Part shown: in pieces, positions 45,528 through 57,264 of the stretch
How the letters are laid out: every line of letters begins with the position of its first letter
Position numbering within the stretch: the first letter of the stretch is position 1
NCBI GenBank assembly: GCA_017311185.1
Contig: JAESUZ010003883.1
Location: 1,507,501-1,571,500 of the forward strand
Reading direction: 5' to 3'
From: Proteles cristata cristata
Lineage: Eukaryota; Chordata; Mammalia; Carnivora; Hyaenidae
Length of the DNA stretch: 64,000 nucleotides
Position numbers and translations under genes: made by a program
The notes under the pieces: generated by a model
Database searches by the model: none
What the model was told of the DNA's origin: nothing
What the model saw: the letters and a program-made list of their open reading frames with translations, nothing else

Positions 45528-45674
45528 AGATGCCAGCTTTCTTAGTCTTCTCCTGTAGTGACTATTTTCAAGTTATTGAATTACTTTCAAGTTATTTCTT
45601 TTCATGACTCTGTATTGCACCTTCTCTAAGAGTTCCAGATATTGAAAGCATAGGGATACATGTATAAATATGAA

Positions 45675-45915
45675 CAAGTATAACTAATGTTTATTGAATG
45701 TCTTATTGTATGCCATTAATTATTAATAGGTTTACATAAATAATTTTAATCCTAACACTTTGAAGTCCTCACAACTATTGTCCTTATTTTACAGATAGAG
45801 AAACTGAGGTCAAAGTTTAAGAAAGTTGCAGAAAATTTAAGAGCTAATAAATGATGAGGTCAGTACTCAAATTCAGGTCTGCTTTCAAAGTCCATGCTTT
45901 TCATCAATATACTAG
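45675..45915 (-). mobile_element. MIR, antisense
   Basis: 'taatgtttattgaatgtctt', 'ttattttacagatagagaaa' and 'cactcaaattcaggtctgc'-like text with 'agtccatgcttttcatcaat' give a full antisense MIR order. Confidence 0.65.
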
Positions 45916-46079
45916 TATCTTCATATGCAATAAAGAAGACACACATGGACTCAAAGCTCCCCACCCTCAGAAAGAAGGGATACCTCTCTACTATAAATAG
46001 ATGCATTTTGAAGCTAGCAAAGAAATTACAGGTTAGAATTTAAGCAGAACATAAATTATATAAATTTATTTATAACTGG

Positions 46080-46195
46080 GATAAATTAGTCAAGGATGTG
46101 GCAGTAGGGTCAGGACTATTACAGTGATAAGAATCCCAACTCGACCAGTTAATGCTCTTTGGTGTGAATACATTAACTAACACCTCTATGTCTCT
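46080..46195 (+). mobile_element. MIR, part 1 (split by SINE)
   Basis: 'ataagaatcccaactcgacc' and flanks resemble the sense MIR 5' half. The matching 3' half begins after the SINE at 46417. The split copy dates the SINE as younger than the MIR. Confidence 0.45.
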
Positions 46196-46416
46196 CTTTT
46201 TTTTTTAATGTTTTATTTATTTCTAGGAGAGAGAGAGAGAGACAGCGTGAGCAGGGGGAGGGTCAGAGAGAGAGAGGGAGTCACAGACTGAAACAGGCTC
46301 CAGGCTCTGAGCTGGCAGTCAGCACAGAGCCCGACGCGGGACTCGAACCCATGAACTGAGAGATCATGACCTAAGCAAAAGTCGGACGCTTAACCGACTA
46401 AGCCACCCAGGCACCC
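46196..46416 (-). mobile_element. CAN-SINE, young subfamily, antisense
   Basis: Tail 'atttatttctaggagagaga', 'gctggcagtcagcacagagc', 'ccgacgcgggactcgaaccc' and head 'taagccacccaggcacccc'. The TSD 'ctatgtctct' lies at 46186-46195 and 46417-46426. CpGs are largely intact. Confidence 0.96.
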
Positions 46417-46555
46417 CTATGTCTCTTTTCTTTTATCTTTACTTAAGAATCATAATGCCATCAAAGTCAGAATTGTGGAAATTAAATGGGACCACATATA
46501 CAAAATGCTTAGAGTAGTGACTACCCCATAGTAATCCTTCAATTAATGTTAACCT
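46417..46555 (+). mobile_element. MIR, part 2
   Basis: 'gtggaaattaaatgggacca', 'acaaaatgcttagagtagtg' and 'ccccatagtaatccttcaat' match the MIR 3' part (GATTAAATGAGATAATAC...GCGCTTAGCACAGTGCC...-type). Confidence 0.6.
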
Positions 46556-46561
46556 GAAACT

Positions 46562-46787
46562 CAGGACACTTGAGTGGTTCAGTCAGTTAAGCTTCTCACT
46601 TTGAGTCAGATCATGATCTCCCAGTTCGTGGGTTTAATCCCCATGTTGGGCTTTGTGCTGAAGGCTCAGGGCCTTGAGCCTGCTTCAAATCTTATGTCTC
46701 CCTCTCTTTCTCTCTCTGCCCCTCCCCTCCTTGTGCTCTGTCTCTCTCTCTCAAAAATAAATAAACATTATTTTTTTTTAAAAAAGT
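46562..46787 (+). mobile_element. CAN-SINE, older
   Basis: 'ggacacttgagtggttcagt' head, decayed box B 'gggtttaatccccatg', CT tract and AAAAATAAATAAACATT tail. No clear TSD. It lies 146 bp from an inverted young copy. Confidence 0.9.
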
Positions 46788-47214
46788 AAAATAATCATGA
46801 CAAGAAAATATTCAGAAGAAATTAGCCATTTGGGTATGCAAAATATTCTATAGTGTTACTTTAAGTGTCAACAAAATTAACAATAACCTTATTACCGAAA
46901 AAAAAAAAAAACAATAAAGAATACAAAATCTTCTGACACCCTGGAATTATAAGCACTGAGTAACTAGTTGTTGAATGAATGAATAAAATGTTAATTGCAT
47001 CCCTTGAAGAAATATCCTTTGCAATTTTTGAGAAAATGCCTACTAAATACACAAGTCCGAATAACTTTTGTGGTTGTGAGTAGAACTTTCAAGAAAAATA
47101 ACCGGGGTTCTATGGAAAAACTGGCTAGTTTTGCACTTGCAACTGGTTTAGGTGTCTTTCCTCAAAACAGCTATAACACTTGTATTTAGCTGAATTCCTT
47201 TGTGTAAGCATTGA

Positions 47215-47440
47215 TTGCATAAGAAGAGATATGTGCTCAAGGGTCAAGTTATAATAAAATTTTTAATGTTCAATGTTTCATCAAAGACATTCTTTTTTTT
47301 TTTTCTTTTTAAACTGAGATTGCTTGGTAGTAAAGAATGCACACCCACCAGTAGAGTTAGTACCTGGCCCTGATCTGTGTGAAGGTACAACACTTCTACC
47401 CACCACTGTTTTTGCTCCATCGTTACAAATGTTGACATAG
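47215..47440 (-). pseudogene. hAT (ZBED/Buster-like) transposase fragment
   Basis: On the minus strand, 47427-47398 translates as CNDGAKTVVG. This resembles the C-T-D-G-A-x-A-M-x-G motif of hAT transposases and their ZBED5/Buster-type relatives. Further along, in another frame, KNVFDETLNIKNFII (about 47288-47247) resembles their K-N-x-L-D-E-x-x-K-I-I-N-x-I stretch. The two blocks are in different frames, so the copy is frameshifted, and an A-rich run (poly(T) on +, 47287-47305) lies between them. It covers only a central piece of a transposase. It may be a transposon relic or a piece of a retrocopy of a domesticated gene. Confidence 0.45.
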
Positions 47441-47441
47441 G

Positions 47442-47482
<41 letters not shown>
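47442..47482. repeat. Poly(A)28 and (AT)n tract
   Basis: A pure A-run of about 28 followed by about six AT units, abutting the hAT-like fragment. No SINE body precedes it. Confidence 0.95.
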
Positions 47483-47489
47483 CTTTGAA

Positions 47490-49380
47490 CAACTGTTCAA
47501 AAACTATTGGGATCATACTATGAAAACTGCTGGCCCATAATGCAAAAAATTCCTAAACATACACATGAAGTATTTCTGAATAAGAAACAAGTATGTTATC
47601 CTTTCAGAAGATGTTGAGTGTTTAACAGTAAATTGTCTTTACTTCCAAGTAACCCTTTGGGGTGCACCATTTAGTAATTTATCTCAACAATTTAAATGAA
47701 ATTTTCTAGTTTTAACCTGAAATCATTGTGGGAAGAATAACAAGCTTATCCATGGTTGAATTTTCCAAATTAAAGAATTCAGTTATTCTCTCATTTGTTT
47801 CATGTTTAGACTGAGATTTCTTAAAAGGTAATACAAATAACAGCATATTACAAATAGTTAAGTAAATTAAAAGCATTGTGATGCTGTGTACACATTGAAT
47901 GCCTTTTAGAATCATTGGTACCCTGAAGAAAACAATATGTTGATGCTAAAAATGAAAGAAAGGAAAGTAAAAAGAAAACAATATGTTGATGCTGATAACA
48001 GAAAACAAAAGAGAAATAATGGTCATCTTTTTTCTTAACTTTATTTTAAAACAACAGCTGTTTAATTTGAACATTCTGTCTCATGGTTTATCAAAGTACC
48101 ACACGAACTGTTTTTTATTCTTAGTTATAGAACACGATATATTATTAGGTGACCGCTTATAGTATCACCACAATTATTTGATATGTTTACCATGTCTCAT
48201 ATTATGTAGCTACTTATTGAATTAGAGTGATTACAGCCACCTCTGTTTTGTGGCGTTATTATTGTTGTTATGAAATACTTTCCACTAAAAGACAGCTTCA
48301 CCTAGATCACCAATTGTCAATCAGAAAACAAAAGATGGTAAAATAAAAATAAAACTCATTAATTCAGCAACTATTGAGAGCCACCTAAAACAGGTTATTT
48401 GTTAGAAGCTTTGAAGTATACAAACATATCACCAAATAACTTAGAGCCTAGTAAAAATAACAAAATAAAATGCATGAGAGGGGCCATGAAACACACTGAT
48501 AAAAGCTGCAGTTCAGAGGAGGGAAAAATGACTTGCAAATGGGAAAATTTATTTTTACCCTGAAATAATAAAATGTGTTCTTACATTTTTAGTTTTTCAA
48601 CAATGCTTTAACTGTTAGATTTCTTCAATTCTCACATCTTACATTATTAAAATTAAGCATATTATACATGCTGTTCAAAGTATTATAAAGTTATCAAGTA
48701 CAGTGCAGGCTTCCAAATTATGCTAAAACAGGGCTTAAGCAGTTGAAACAGTTGTAATACTGTCTTCTCTGTAGGAGATAAATGTAGGCAGTTAAGTGAG
48801 TAAAGCCTGAATTTTGTACCATTTGCTTGGAACAGACTGTAGCTAAGGGTTCCATTGGCCTCATTGATACAACACCCAGGGGCCTCAAAAAATCCCGTGT
48901 TCTGGTTCTATTCCATCGCTAATTTGCAGAGTAACTTTAAAGGAGCAATTCAAATACAATGTCCAGTTTTTCCACTTACAGTGTTTAGTTTTTATTGCAC
49001 ACAGAGAACTCAAAAAATACAGAATGGCAGGTAAATTTTATGTTCAAGTAATTTGACTATTAATATATATATCCATCTTCTATGTTTACAAATATAAGTA
49101 TAAAACATAATATTTTCAGTGGAGGTTTAATAAACCAGGTTATTGAACTTATACCTATTTCCAGATAAAACTGATAATGTATCCAACTACACAGTATTTT
49201 AAAGAGACACTAATTTTCTTATTGATATCGTTGAGAGACAATTTGACATGAATATTCCATGTTACTGCACAGTTTTGGCTTTCTGAATAAAAAGCTGGCA
49301 AAACTTGATTGAAGAATTATCAAATAGCAAATATGCCCTAAAAGCTAGATTGTGTGTTGCTCCTGAGAGATTTACAAACT
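47490..49380. other. AT-rich stretch, no gene seen
   Basis: No transposon or exon recognised. A 22-bp direct repeat 'aagaaaacaatatgttgatg'+ct occurs at 47926-47947 and 47972-47993 (46-bp period). Confidence 0.5.
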
Positions 49381-49389
49381 TGTGTTTCT

Positions 49390-49720
49390 CAGAGCCATTT
49401 ATTTACAGTCCAGCATGGTGAAAGTAGAGAGCTTCTCCTCCACTCCCCGGAGAAGATTCCTTTGCATTCCAGAGTAATGGTCTCTGTCTGGTGGTAGGAA
49501 GGGCCAGTGTGCCAGCCGTCAAATTGAAAGTTCTGAGTTTCGTAATTCTCCTGTGGTTCAACGCCACTGTGTGAACACACAGGGTAATATCAGGCTCTTT
49601 TCCTACCATCCCATGTGGAATCAGTGCTGAGATGCTATGTGAGAAATTCTCTGATTCACAGACTTGTGTTTCGTGTAAAAATATGTTTATGGATCTATCC
49701 ATCCGTCTAAACTTATCAGT
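49390..49720. other. Moderately GC-rich unique segment
   Basis: A block of mixed composition with several CpGs stands out from AT-rich flanks. It resembles no repeat I know. A 107-codon minus-strand frame (49403-49726) crosses it without recognisable domains. Candidate conserved noncoding element or noncoding exon. Confidence 0.35.
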
Positions 49721-49724
49721 TATC

Positions 49725-51620
49725 ACTTACTTATATTACTAATTAGATTATTCAGAAATCTTGTGACTTTCTTTTCTTTGTTTTTAGCATTATAAGAGAA
49801 GAATTAACAGAGCCATGCCAACTGAAATCGTGTTAGGTTTTCATAACACAAATGTTGCTTTTTAAGTTTTACTAATTGTAGTTGATATTTTAAAAAATAA
49901 TACCTCAAGTTAAGTATACTCATGGTTGAGTTATATTCTCTTTCCCTCAAAGTTTGTGTTTTGCTTTCTTATTCAGTCACTTCCAAATAGTTGTTAAATG
50001 TTGCAAAGCAACTTTTATAAAGTATGATATAATAGATTTTTTTAAATATTACTGGTATTTATATGGTCTACCTAGAAGCAAACATGTGTATATTTATTTT
50101 ATTTTCACAAAAGATAAAATTCAGTTTCTTTATTAATAAAAATAAAATTTAGAAACAGTATATGAATCAAGACTGCCTTGAAAAGAATGTTTTAAAATGT
50201 GTTTGTAAGAGAGAAACCTGTGATCTGTTTTATACTAACTGGGAATTTAATATATTAGGAAAATTGTAAAAACAAGAATGATACATAGAGAGATTTAAAA
50301 TACTAATGGAACAGAGAAGATAGTACCACATATACATGGTCTTTGTTAGAGGTACTTTTATTTCCCCTCAGGAAAAGTATAGCTTCTCTTTGGGAAAATT
50401 GAGATTTGGTCACACTTCAGAGCCTTTGATAAGTGCTTTGATGTTCAATAAGAAAGAAAAAAAGGATGTTGCTTTTGCAAAGAGAATCACGAAAATAATA
50501 CCAGTTTCAGCAAGAGGGCATTGTTTTATGTATTTTATCACACACTACCAAGAATGTAAAGAGGCCTTTTTCATTAAACTAAAGTATATGTATCTTGTTT
50601 GAAAACAAATAGGATACAGCTATGAAAATAATAACTAAACAATACCACATGCTAACTGCCTTGTATGTAGCAGGTATCCAATATTCTTTTTAACTTAAGT
50701 AGAAGGAGTGCAGTAAATAAGCTACATGGAGGGTGTCATGGACAGCCAAGGGTTTGTCTTATGGTAGAAATATATCACTCTAGTGAACAGAGAGAATACA
50801 GTTTGGTGTGCATGTAAACAACAATTTTGCAAAAGGAATGTTTGCTCAATTGAAACAGTGATTTCCAAAACGGTGGTTCTGCAGTGTTCTAGCAGGCTTT
50901 TCTTTGAATGTAGTACTTGACAGCTTTAATAAAATGGTCTTATTTATAATATGGTGGACTGCTGTAGATGCAGAAATAATTTTTACTTATTTATTTAAAG
51001 GCTTTAATGCAAGTGATTAATCTGGAAGTAATAGAGTTCTGATAGTTCCAAAGAACAGCATGTCTGCCTCTTTTATATAAGGGGGAAGGATGTCTTGGGG
51101 GAAAACCTATGGAAGTGACGACTGTAATGAGAGCTCCTTTCTCTCCAAAGATGATTGCAGAACAAGGCTTGAATGTAGCTGTAGAGTTTAGGGACATAAC
51201 TCTGCGAACATGTGAAAGTGAATTTAAATACTTAAAAGATTTTAAAAGGAATCAACCTCAATATCCAGTTACTAGGTCAATTTTCTAAAAATGTGCTAAC
51301 ATGCCAATTTGTGTGAGTCAAAGGGAAGATGAGCCGAATTTAGCAGAGAGAGGAGAGGAACCTCTGGGTGAGGGGACAGGTGTAGGTGCTGATTCTGAGG
51401 TTGGAGTGGGGAACTTTTTAGGAGGTTTTTCCAATGCTGAGAGAGGTTTTGTAGAAAGCACTAAATCTAACTAGTGGGAATGTGAGAAAAATTTCTTAGG
51501 AAGAGTACAATTATTTGGATAGAGAAAATATTGGATAGAAAAAATATAAAGAGAATAATTATTGCAAGAATTGTTGGAGTTTAGAATGTAAATAAGAAGG
51601 AAATTTCAATTTGAGGGCCA
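49725..51620. other. AT-rich stretch, no gene seen
   Basis: Nothing supported. Repeat-poor compared with the first two thirds of the window. Confidence 0.5.
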
Positions 51621-51636
51621 ATTAAGGACTGATCTA

Positions 51637-51856
51637 GGAGCGCCTAGGTGGCTAAGTTGGTTGAGCATTGGACTTCGGCTCACGTCGTGATCTTAGGTTC
51701 ATGGGTTCAAGCCCCGCGTCGGGCTCTGTGCTGACAGCTCAGAGCCTGGAGCCTGTTTCAGATTCTGTGTTTCCCTTTCTCTCTGACCCTCCCCTGCTCA
51801 TGCTGTCTCTCTCTCTCAGAAATCAATAAAAAACTTTTTTTTTTTTTTTTAAAAAA
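51637..51856 (+). mobile_element. CAN-SINE, intermediate subfamily
   Basis: Head GGAGCGCCTAGGTGGC, GACAGCTCAGAGCCTGGAGCC with the young-type 'gaccctcccctgctcatgct', and tail CAGAAATCAATAAAAAAC followed by T16 and A8. A perfect 13-bp TSD 'aaggactgatcta' lies at 51624-51636 and 51857-51869. It is the last SINE in the window. Confidence 0.95.
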
Positions 51857-51869
51857 AAGGACTGATCTA

Positions 51870-53980
51870 ACCAAGGTGATGGAACAAGAGCGGCCAGCAC
51901 AATTTCACATTTAATACCCATGGTGTATTAGACATTTATTGCCTCTTTCCTATTTTATTTTAATAACTTTCCCATGGAATTATCTGTCTTTGATATAACA
52001 GACATCTAATCCATCCATAAGGGTACTTTTGAAATCAAATGTCTAAATCACAAGTTAATAATCTATTCATGATTCAAGTCTCAGGTGTTCCAAGGGCCAC
52101 ATTCTCTATCTCCCCCACCTAGAGTCCATCTTTCCTTTGCTTTCCCTTAAAACTTGGCTTGGATTTCTATTTAATTGAAGTCCATATGAATCTGTTCTTT
52201 GCTTATGCACATTTCAGTAGTATGTGGATGTTTCTTACTGGTATTCTATTCTTAGGTTGCTTAACTAAAAAGCACAATAGAACAAAAAAAAAATGTTTTA
52301 TCTGAAAGAGAATCAATTGTCCAGGCTAAGCTAGAGATGATTAAAAAAAAAAAAAAAATGGGTTGTGACTACCAAAAGAATAGTGCTTTCTATACTCTGG
52401 TTTCTCTTTAGATCATATAAATCTTTTGCCTTTTACTAAAGAATAGTGCTTTCTGAGGATTGGGCCTACAAAGAAACGTTTAATTTATTAAACATTTTTC
52501 AAGCTCGATATTGCTCATTTCTTTCAATTCAACAGTTTGTGTGATAAATCATCCGCATACTATGCTGAAGATTGATTTTCAGTTCTCGAGTACAGTGAAC
52601 TGGAAGGGTCAGAGATGTGTTCACCGGAGAGAAAGAGAAGGTTGGATGAAAATTATAATCTGTGGTGCAAACTCTGCAAAGCCTACCCACTAGATGTTTC
52701 TCTAAAGCTATTAGAAAGGAGAACTTCACCAAAGAATGTGATGAAATAAAATCTTTATGAAGAATCTGGCTTGTGTCAGTGGTAGATGCCTTCCGCTGAC
52801 TGATAACTTTATATACTTTCAACTTGCTATTTTAAAAATATATGCTACATTTTTAGTAGCATGGGAATTGTTTACTATGGTTAACAATAATATGCAGAAG
52901 CAAATTAATGTAATACTTCATTTTCACTGGTCTAAATAGATTCAAATTTCTGAAAAACAAGCTGGCAAGACTTTTTCCCTGTTTTTGTTTCTTACATTTT
53001 CCTGTTTTCCTTTAAGCTTTTTTCCCAAGCCAATGACTCCTTGGTTAGTATAATAAGTGCTTAAGATTTGCATAATATATTAAAATTAAAATTTAAATAT
53101 TATTTGTTTCTTTACAATTGCCTGTGTTATAGTATGTTCTGGACTCAAAATTTCAGCAGCTATGACTGTACCTCTGGTCTATAGTAAACTAGGTCAGTGT
53201 GAAGATTTCCACATCCCATTTTTAAAATAGTTCTCCTTTTGAAATACAAGCATCTTATATGTCAGATTCAGCGTAAGTTTCTTCTATACACAATGCAAAG
53301 AATTGATGAAACTTTGATCATGTTTACTTAGGGTCTTTTTAGTATCTTTATAAATGATCAAGTAAATCTATTCAGGGAATGGAAGTACACTCCTTGTGTT
53401 TTGTGTGTATGTGTGTGTTTAAGAGGATTAGAATCATTTTTTTTTTTTCCAGGAAAGTGAATGGTAGTAGCAATAAGTGAAATTAAATGTCTCCTATTTT
53501 TATCTGGCAAATACTCTACAAAATGCATTAGCTTTTTAATTTTTTCTTGTCATTTTCTTCCTTTCTTACTAATTTGGCCTAAATTACCTTAGAATTTACA
53601 CTTACTCACAGCACTTCACAGATGATTAAACAATCCCTGTCTGAGCTGACCTTTACCTTACATTGTCATGATTCTTCTTAGATGCCCCTATTCAGTTTCT
53701 GACCCTGAAAGTCTTAAGCAAATTGCTCAGTTAGTAGCTTTAAATTTTAAAGCTAGGATTGTGAACTGTTTTGCAACTAATAGCCTTGATACTCAAAAAA
53801 GAAAAAAATAAAGGAAAAAAAAAGAAAGAATGCAATTTACCTTAAATACAATAATCAACTTTCCACATTGCCAATAATTCCATTACAAGTATTTCACATT
53901 TTGTGACTACCTAAAACCATTTTAGACATTCCATTTCCTTGTTTTTCTATAATGTACATAATAAAGAACATTTATATGGA
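51870..53980. other. AT-rich stretch, no gene seen
   Basis: No SINE, L1 or exon recognised. A 15- to 17-bp direct repeat around 'gaatagtgctttct' occurs near 52378 and 52441. Confidence 0.5.
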
Positions 53981-53981
53981 A

Positions 53982-54234
53982 AAGGGAATATGGTATGATC
54001 TTACTATCACTTTTACTCCAGCTGTATCTGTTTTCAAACTAGCTTTATAAACATGTATGTATTCACAAATGTGTATTGACACCCCCATTGTATGAATTTC
54101 TTTCTGAAGGGAATATTCTGTATGTCCTTACTATCACTTTTACTCCAGCTGTATCTGTTTTCAAACTAGCTTTATAAACATGTATGTATTCACAAATGTG
54201 TATTGACACCCCCATTGTATGAATTTCTTTCTGA
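53982..54234. repeat. 127-bp tandem duplication, 107 bp perfect
   Basis: 54001-54107 and 54128-54234 are identical over 107 bp. The preceding 20 bp of each unit ('aagggaatat...tatg-tc') are similar but diverged. The period is 127 bp. A minus-strand frame of 106 codons carries the duplication as a repeated peptide, but nothing suggests it is coding. Confidence 0.97.
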
Positions 54235-54239
54235 TCTTT

Positions 54240-55285
54240 TAACTTTTCTGTCTGAGTCCTGTTCACGTTACACATGAAGATCATGTGGGCAATTAAACAT
54301 AGTGATCTGACTGAGTTTAGCCAAAGAATAATTGTTCCATTAAGAGGCAAAACCTTGAACACTTTTTTTTTTCTAAATTTCACAGTTACTAATTAACAAA
54401 TGTAAGTAACCATAACACCAAAATGGATTCTTCACCCTCAGTGAAGGAAGCCAGTTCACTGCTCCACAAGTCTCCTCCCCTCTTTTCAGAACTGGGTTTG
54501 ACCACAAGTGGTGGTTTGACTTCAAGTCCTTTGACAAAGCCCATCTTCAGCCTGCTTCACTGTTTCACCTGAACTGGATTTGGTGGTGACCAGAAGTAGC
54601 TGGCATGACTTGTGAACCAATTACAGCTCTAGATCAATTCTTTCCTTGTTTCCCTAGTTCACATTCATTTCCATAAGAATTAATGGCTTGATGGAACAGA
54701 TTTTTTTCTTTCCTGCCTGTTGATCCTCGCTGATTGAAATATCTCCAAGAGCAAACCACTGTTCCTTATCACACAAATTGTAAATTCAGTAAAAGTGGAC
54801 TTTGGGGTATGTTTCAACACTCCGTATTTAATGAAAACAAGGAAGAGTCTCTGTTTCCATACATTGCTAAAGGGTTTCTAAAGCCTAAAAATAGGTTTGA
54901 ATAAATTTACATAATGCAGAAGGGCAGTGATGAGAAAGGAAAAAGAAGAAAAATAGAATTAAGTTCTTTGTGAATACTTTGGGGGGATCCATTGAAAACC
55001 AGACTTTCATACTAAGTTCATAAAATGTCCATCACCAATAAATAACACTTTCACCAATATTGTTCTCAGAACTATAAGCAATTGGAGTGGCTGTCCTGAC
55101 TGCATGATGTAATAAAAATAGCTCAGTACAAAATATCCCTTGTTCTAGGAAATTTGGTCTTGTAACAACTTTAAGAATTTTTCTGAGGGTGGGTGAGAGT
55201 TAATACCTAAAATAAATAAGTGGTTACTTAGCTACATACGGATTTTTAACCAACAGCCACCCTGTAAAAATGTCCATATTCTCCC
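54240..55285. other. No recognisable feature
   Basis: A stretch at about 54430-54640 is less AT-rich, but I cannot assign it to a repeat or exon. Confidence 0.4.
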
Positions 55286-55289
55286 CACA

Positions 55290-55560
55290 TATCCACCTCC
55301 TCTCCTCTTCTCTAAATTATTTTTTCTCTTTAGTATATTATGTATTTTATCTAACATGTGTGTTATGTGCATGTGTGTTGTGTGTGTGCGCACACATATA
55401 TTATCATCTTTATTGTCTGAACTGCCCTCAGGATTTTAAGCTCCTAGAAGGTGGGGATGTTTTCCTTTGGGTTTCCTATTATTTTGTCAGCTTCTAGAAC
55501 AGAGCCTGGCATATAATCGTGCTCAGTTAATATTTGTTGAATGGTTGACTGAAACTGGAG
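55290..55560 (+). mobile_element. L2 LINE 3' end, sense
   Basis: 'aggattttaagctcctagaa', 'agcttctagaacagagcctg' and 'ttaatatttgttgaatggtt' are the typical L2 3' UTR landmarks in order. A GT-rich segment lies upstream. Confidence 0.6.
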
Positions 55561-55564
55561 GGTG

Positions 55565-56685
55565 TGATGCAAAGAGAAGCCTATGGTTTTATATTTCTCT
55601 TACAAAGAATGAAAGATGTTCATCACTTCTGGAGTGCAGCACTAACTTGGTAAAGAAGTGTGCAATCAATACACCCTAGTACAGCCTGGTGGCAGCTTTC
55701 CTAATAATGAGAGTAGCAGCTGTAAGGGCTCAGTAAACAAACTCCTTTAGATAAAATTGTGCAATGGCACAACATGTGTGGAAAGGGGAAATGGACTGCA
55801 CACATTGCTGGCAAGAGTATTTATTATCAAAGTTGTATACAGTTGTTGTGGTACATTGGTAGTAAAACAGATAGACTTTGAACTTTTTTATTAATTATTT
55901 ATATATGCAGAGAATATGTATCTCTACTACTTGCACAGGGCATACAGCTCCCCACTGACACCCCATCTGACCTCTCCAGGTCTCCAGACCTGAACTTCAC
56001 TGGAAGGAGAATGAGACACTGCATGCATTACCATCTTTGTCTTATCTATCTAGTAAACTAATATTTACTGGAGAGCTAAAACAATGCAAATTGGGCGATT
56101 CAAAGGTGAGTGAGTAAAGGAAGTGGCCCATAAGTTTTTGGTTTAATGAGTTTATTAAAGTAGAAAACAATAAAAGATGAGCTGAACTTGTGGAAAGTCC
56201 TCAAGTTTGCTTGTGGGCACATTGAGCTGGAGATGTTGAATTTTCCAATAATTACTGTCTCATCTATTAATAAAGCAAAAATAAATGTATTAAAACTTAC
56301 AGCTATAAGGAATTATCCTGTGAAAGCATCTTAGTGTCTCAAAAGGGCCAAGTCAGAAGTGACTTTTTTTTTTTTTAATTTTGAGTTCTGGGATCAAGAA
56401 GTTTAAGGTAGGTTTGTTTGGTTTGGTTTTGGTTTTGGTTTTGGTTTTTTTTCCCCAAGACAGAGAACTTAATGGAATTGGAAAACATTCATGACATACT
56501 AGTTTAGGATTGATGGACAGAGCAAAGTTCATGAATCCAGTCTTGATAAATAAACTTTCTCAAGTGAGCAAGCTACTGTCTCTAAACTGATCTGTAATAA
56601 TTTCCTGAAGCAAGCAATGGAGTTATAGGACTATAGGTATATCTTTTCTTTGTAAAAGTTTACTGAAACAAACAATTAAGATGGT
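55565..56685. other. Unique sequence with (GGTTTT)n run
   Basis: No gene seen. A GGTTT/GGTTTT repeat of about 40 bp lies at 56409-56452. Confidence 0.5.
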
Positions 56686-56689
56686 GTGA

Positions 56690-57260
56690 CACATTTAGTC
56701 TCAGTTCTCAGAGGTAGCCTTTGAGATGCCCAAGGACTGATGTTGAGTAAACAGTAGGACCTCTGAAAGGTAGTATGAAATTTAGGAGCAATCATCATAC
56801 AGATTACGTTAAATATCTGGAGATGGTTGTCTTCAAGATTACCCAGAAAAAGAAAATAAATAGCATGGGATAGAGTATTGAGGAACATCAACATTTAACA
56901 GAAAGTTATTGGAAGGTGAGCATTCAGAGGATATTGGGAGGTGACCAACAATACATGAGGATGAACAATAGAGTATAAAGTGGGTCCTTCAAGAAGGAAA
57001 GGGTTATCAGCAAAGCCAATGCTGTCAAGTGCTCAGGCAATATGAGGACACTAAAATGGCCATTTGGTGACTTGAAGTCATTGTTGATCTTACTGTGAGC
57101 TGCTTTGGTGAATTTATAGAAGCAAAAAAACAGATTAGAAAAGTTTAAATAAGGAACGAGTAGACAGAGAATTGTCAGTGCTTCAAGATTTTGGCAGAGC
57201 AAGAGAAAGAGAAATTGATAACTATAAGAATGTGACAAGCTGATATTTTTCAAGTGAGAG
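56690..57260 (-). mobile_element. Antisense L2 ORF2 fragment
   Basis: 'gtagcctttgagatgcccaa', 'ggagcaatcatcatacagat', 'aagccaatgctgtcaagtgc' and 'ttggtgacttgaagtcattg' follow the antisense L2 reverse-transcriptase region. The minus-strand 109-codon frame is a decayed ORF2 relic. Confidence 0.6.
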
Positions 57261-57264
57261 AGAT

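Noticed and set aside
47926..47993. Possible retrovirus-like or satellite unit from the 22-bp repeat
   Set aside because: Only two copies and no further structure. Kept as a simple direct repeat.
54063..54383. 106-codon minus-strand frame with an internal peptide repeat
   Set aside because: The peptide repeat only mirrors the DNA tandem duplication. No domain or conservation evidence.
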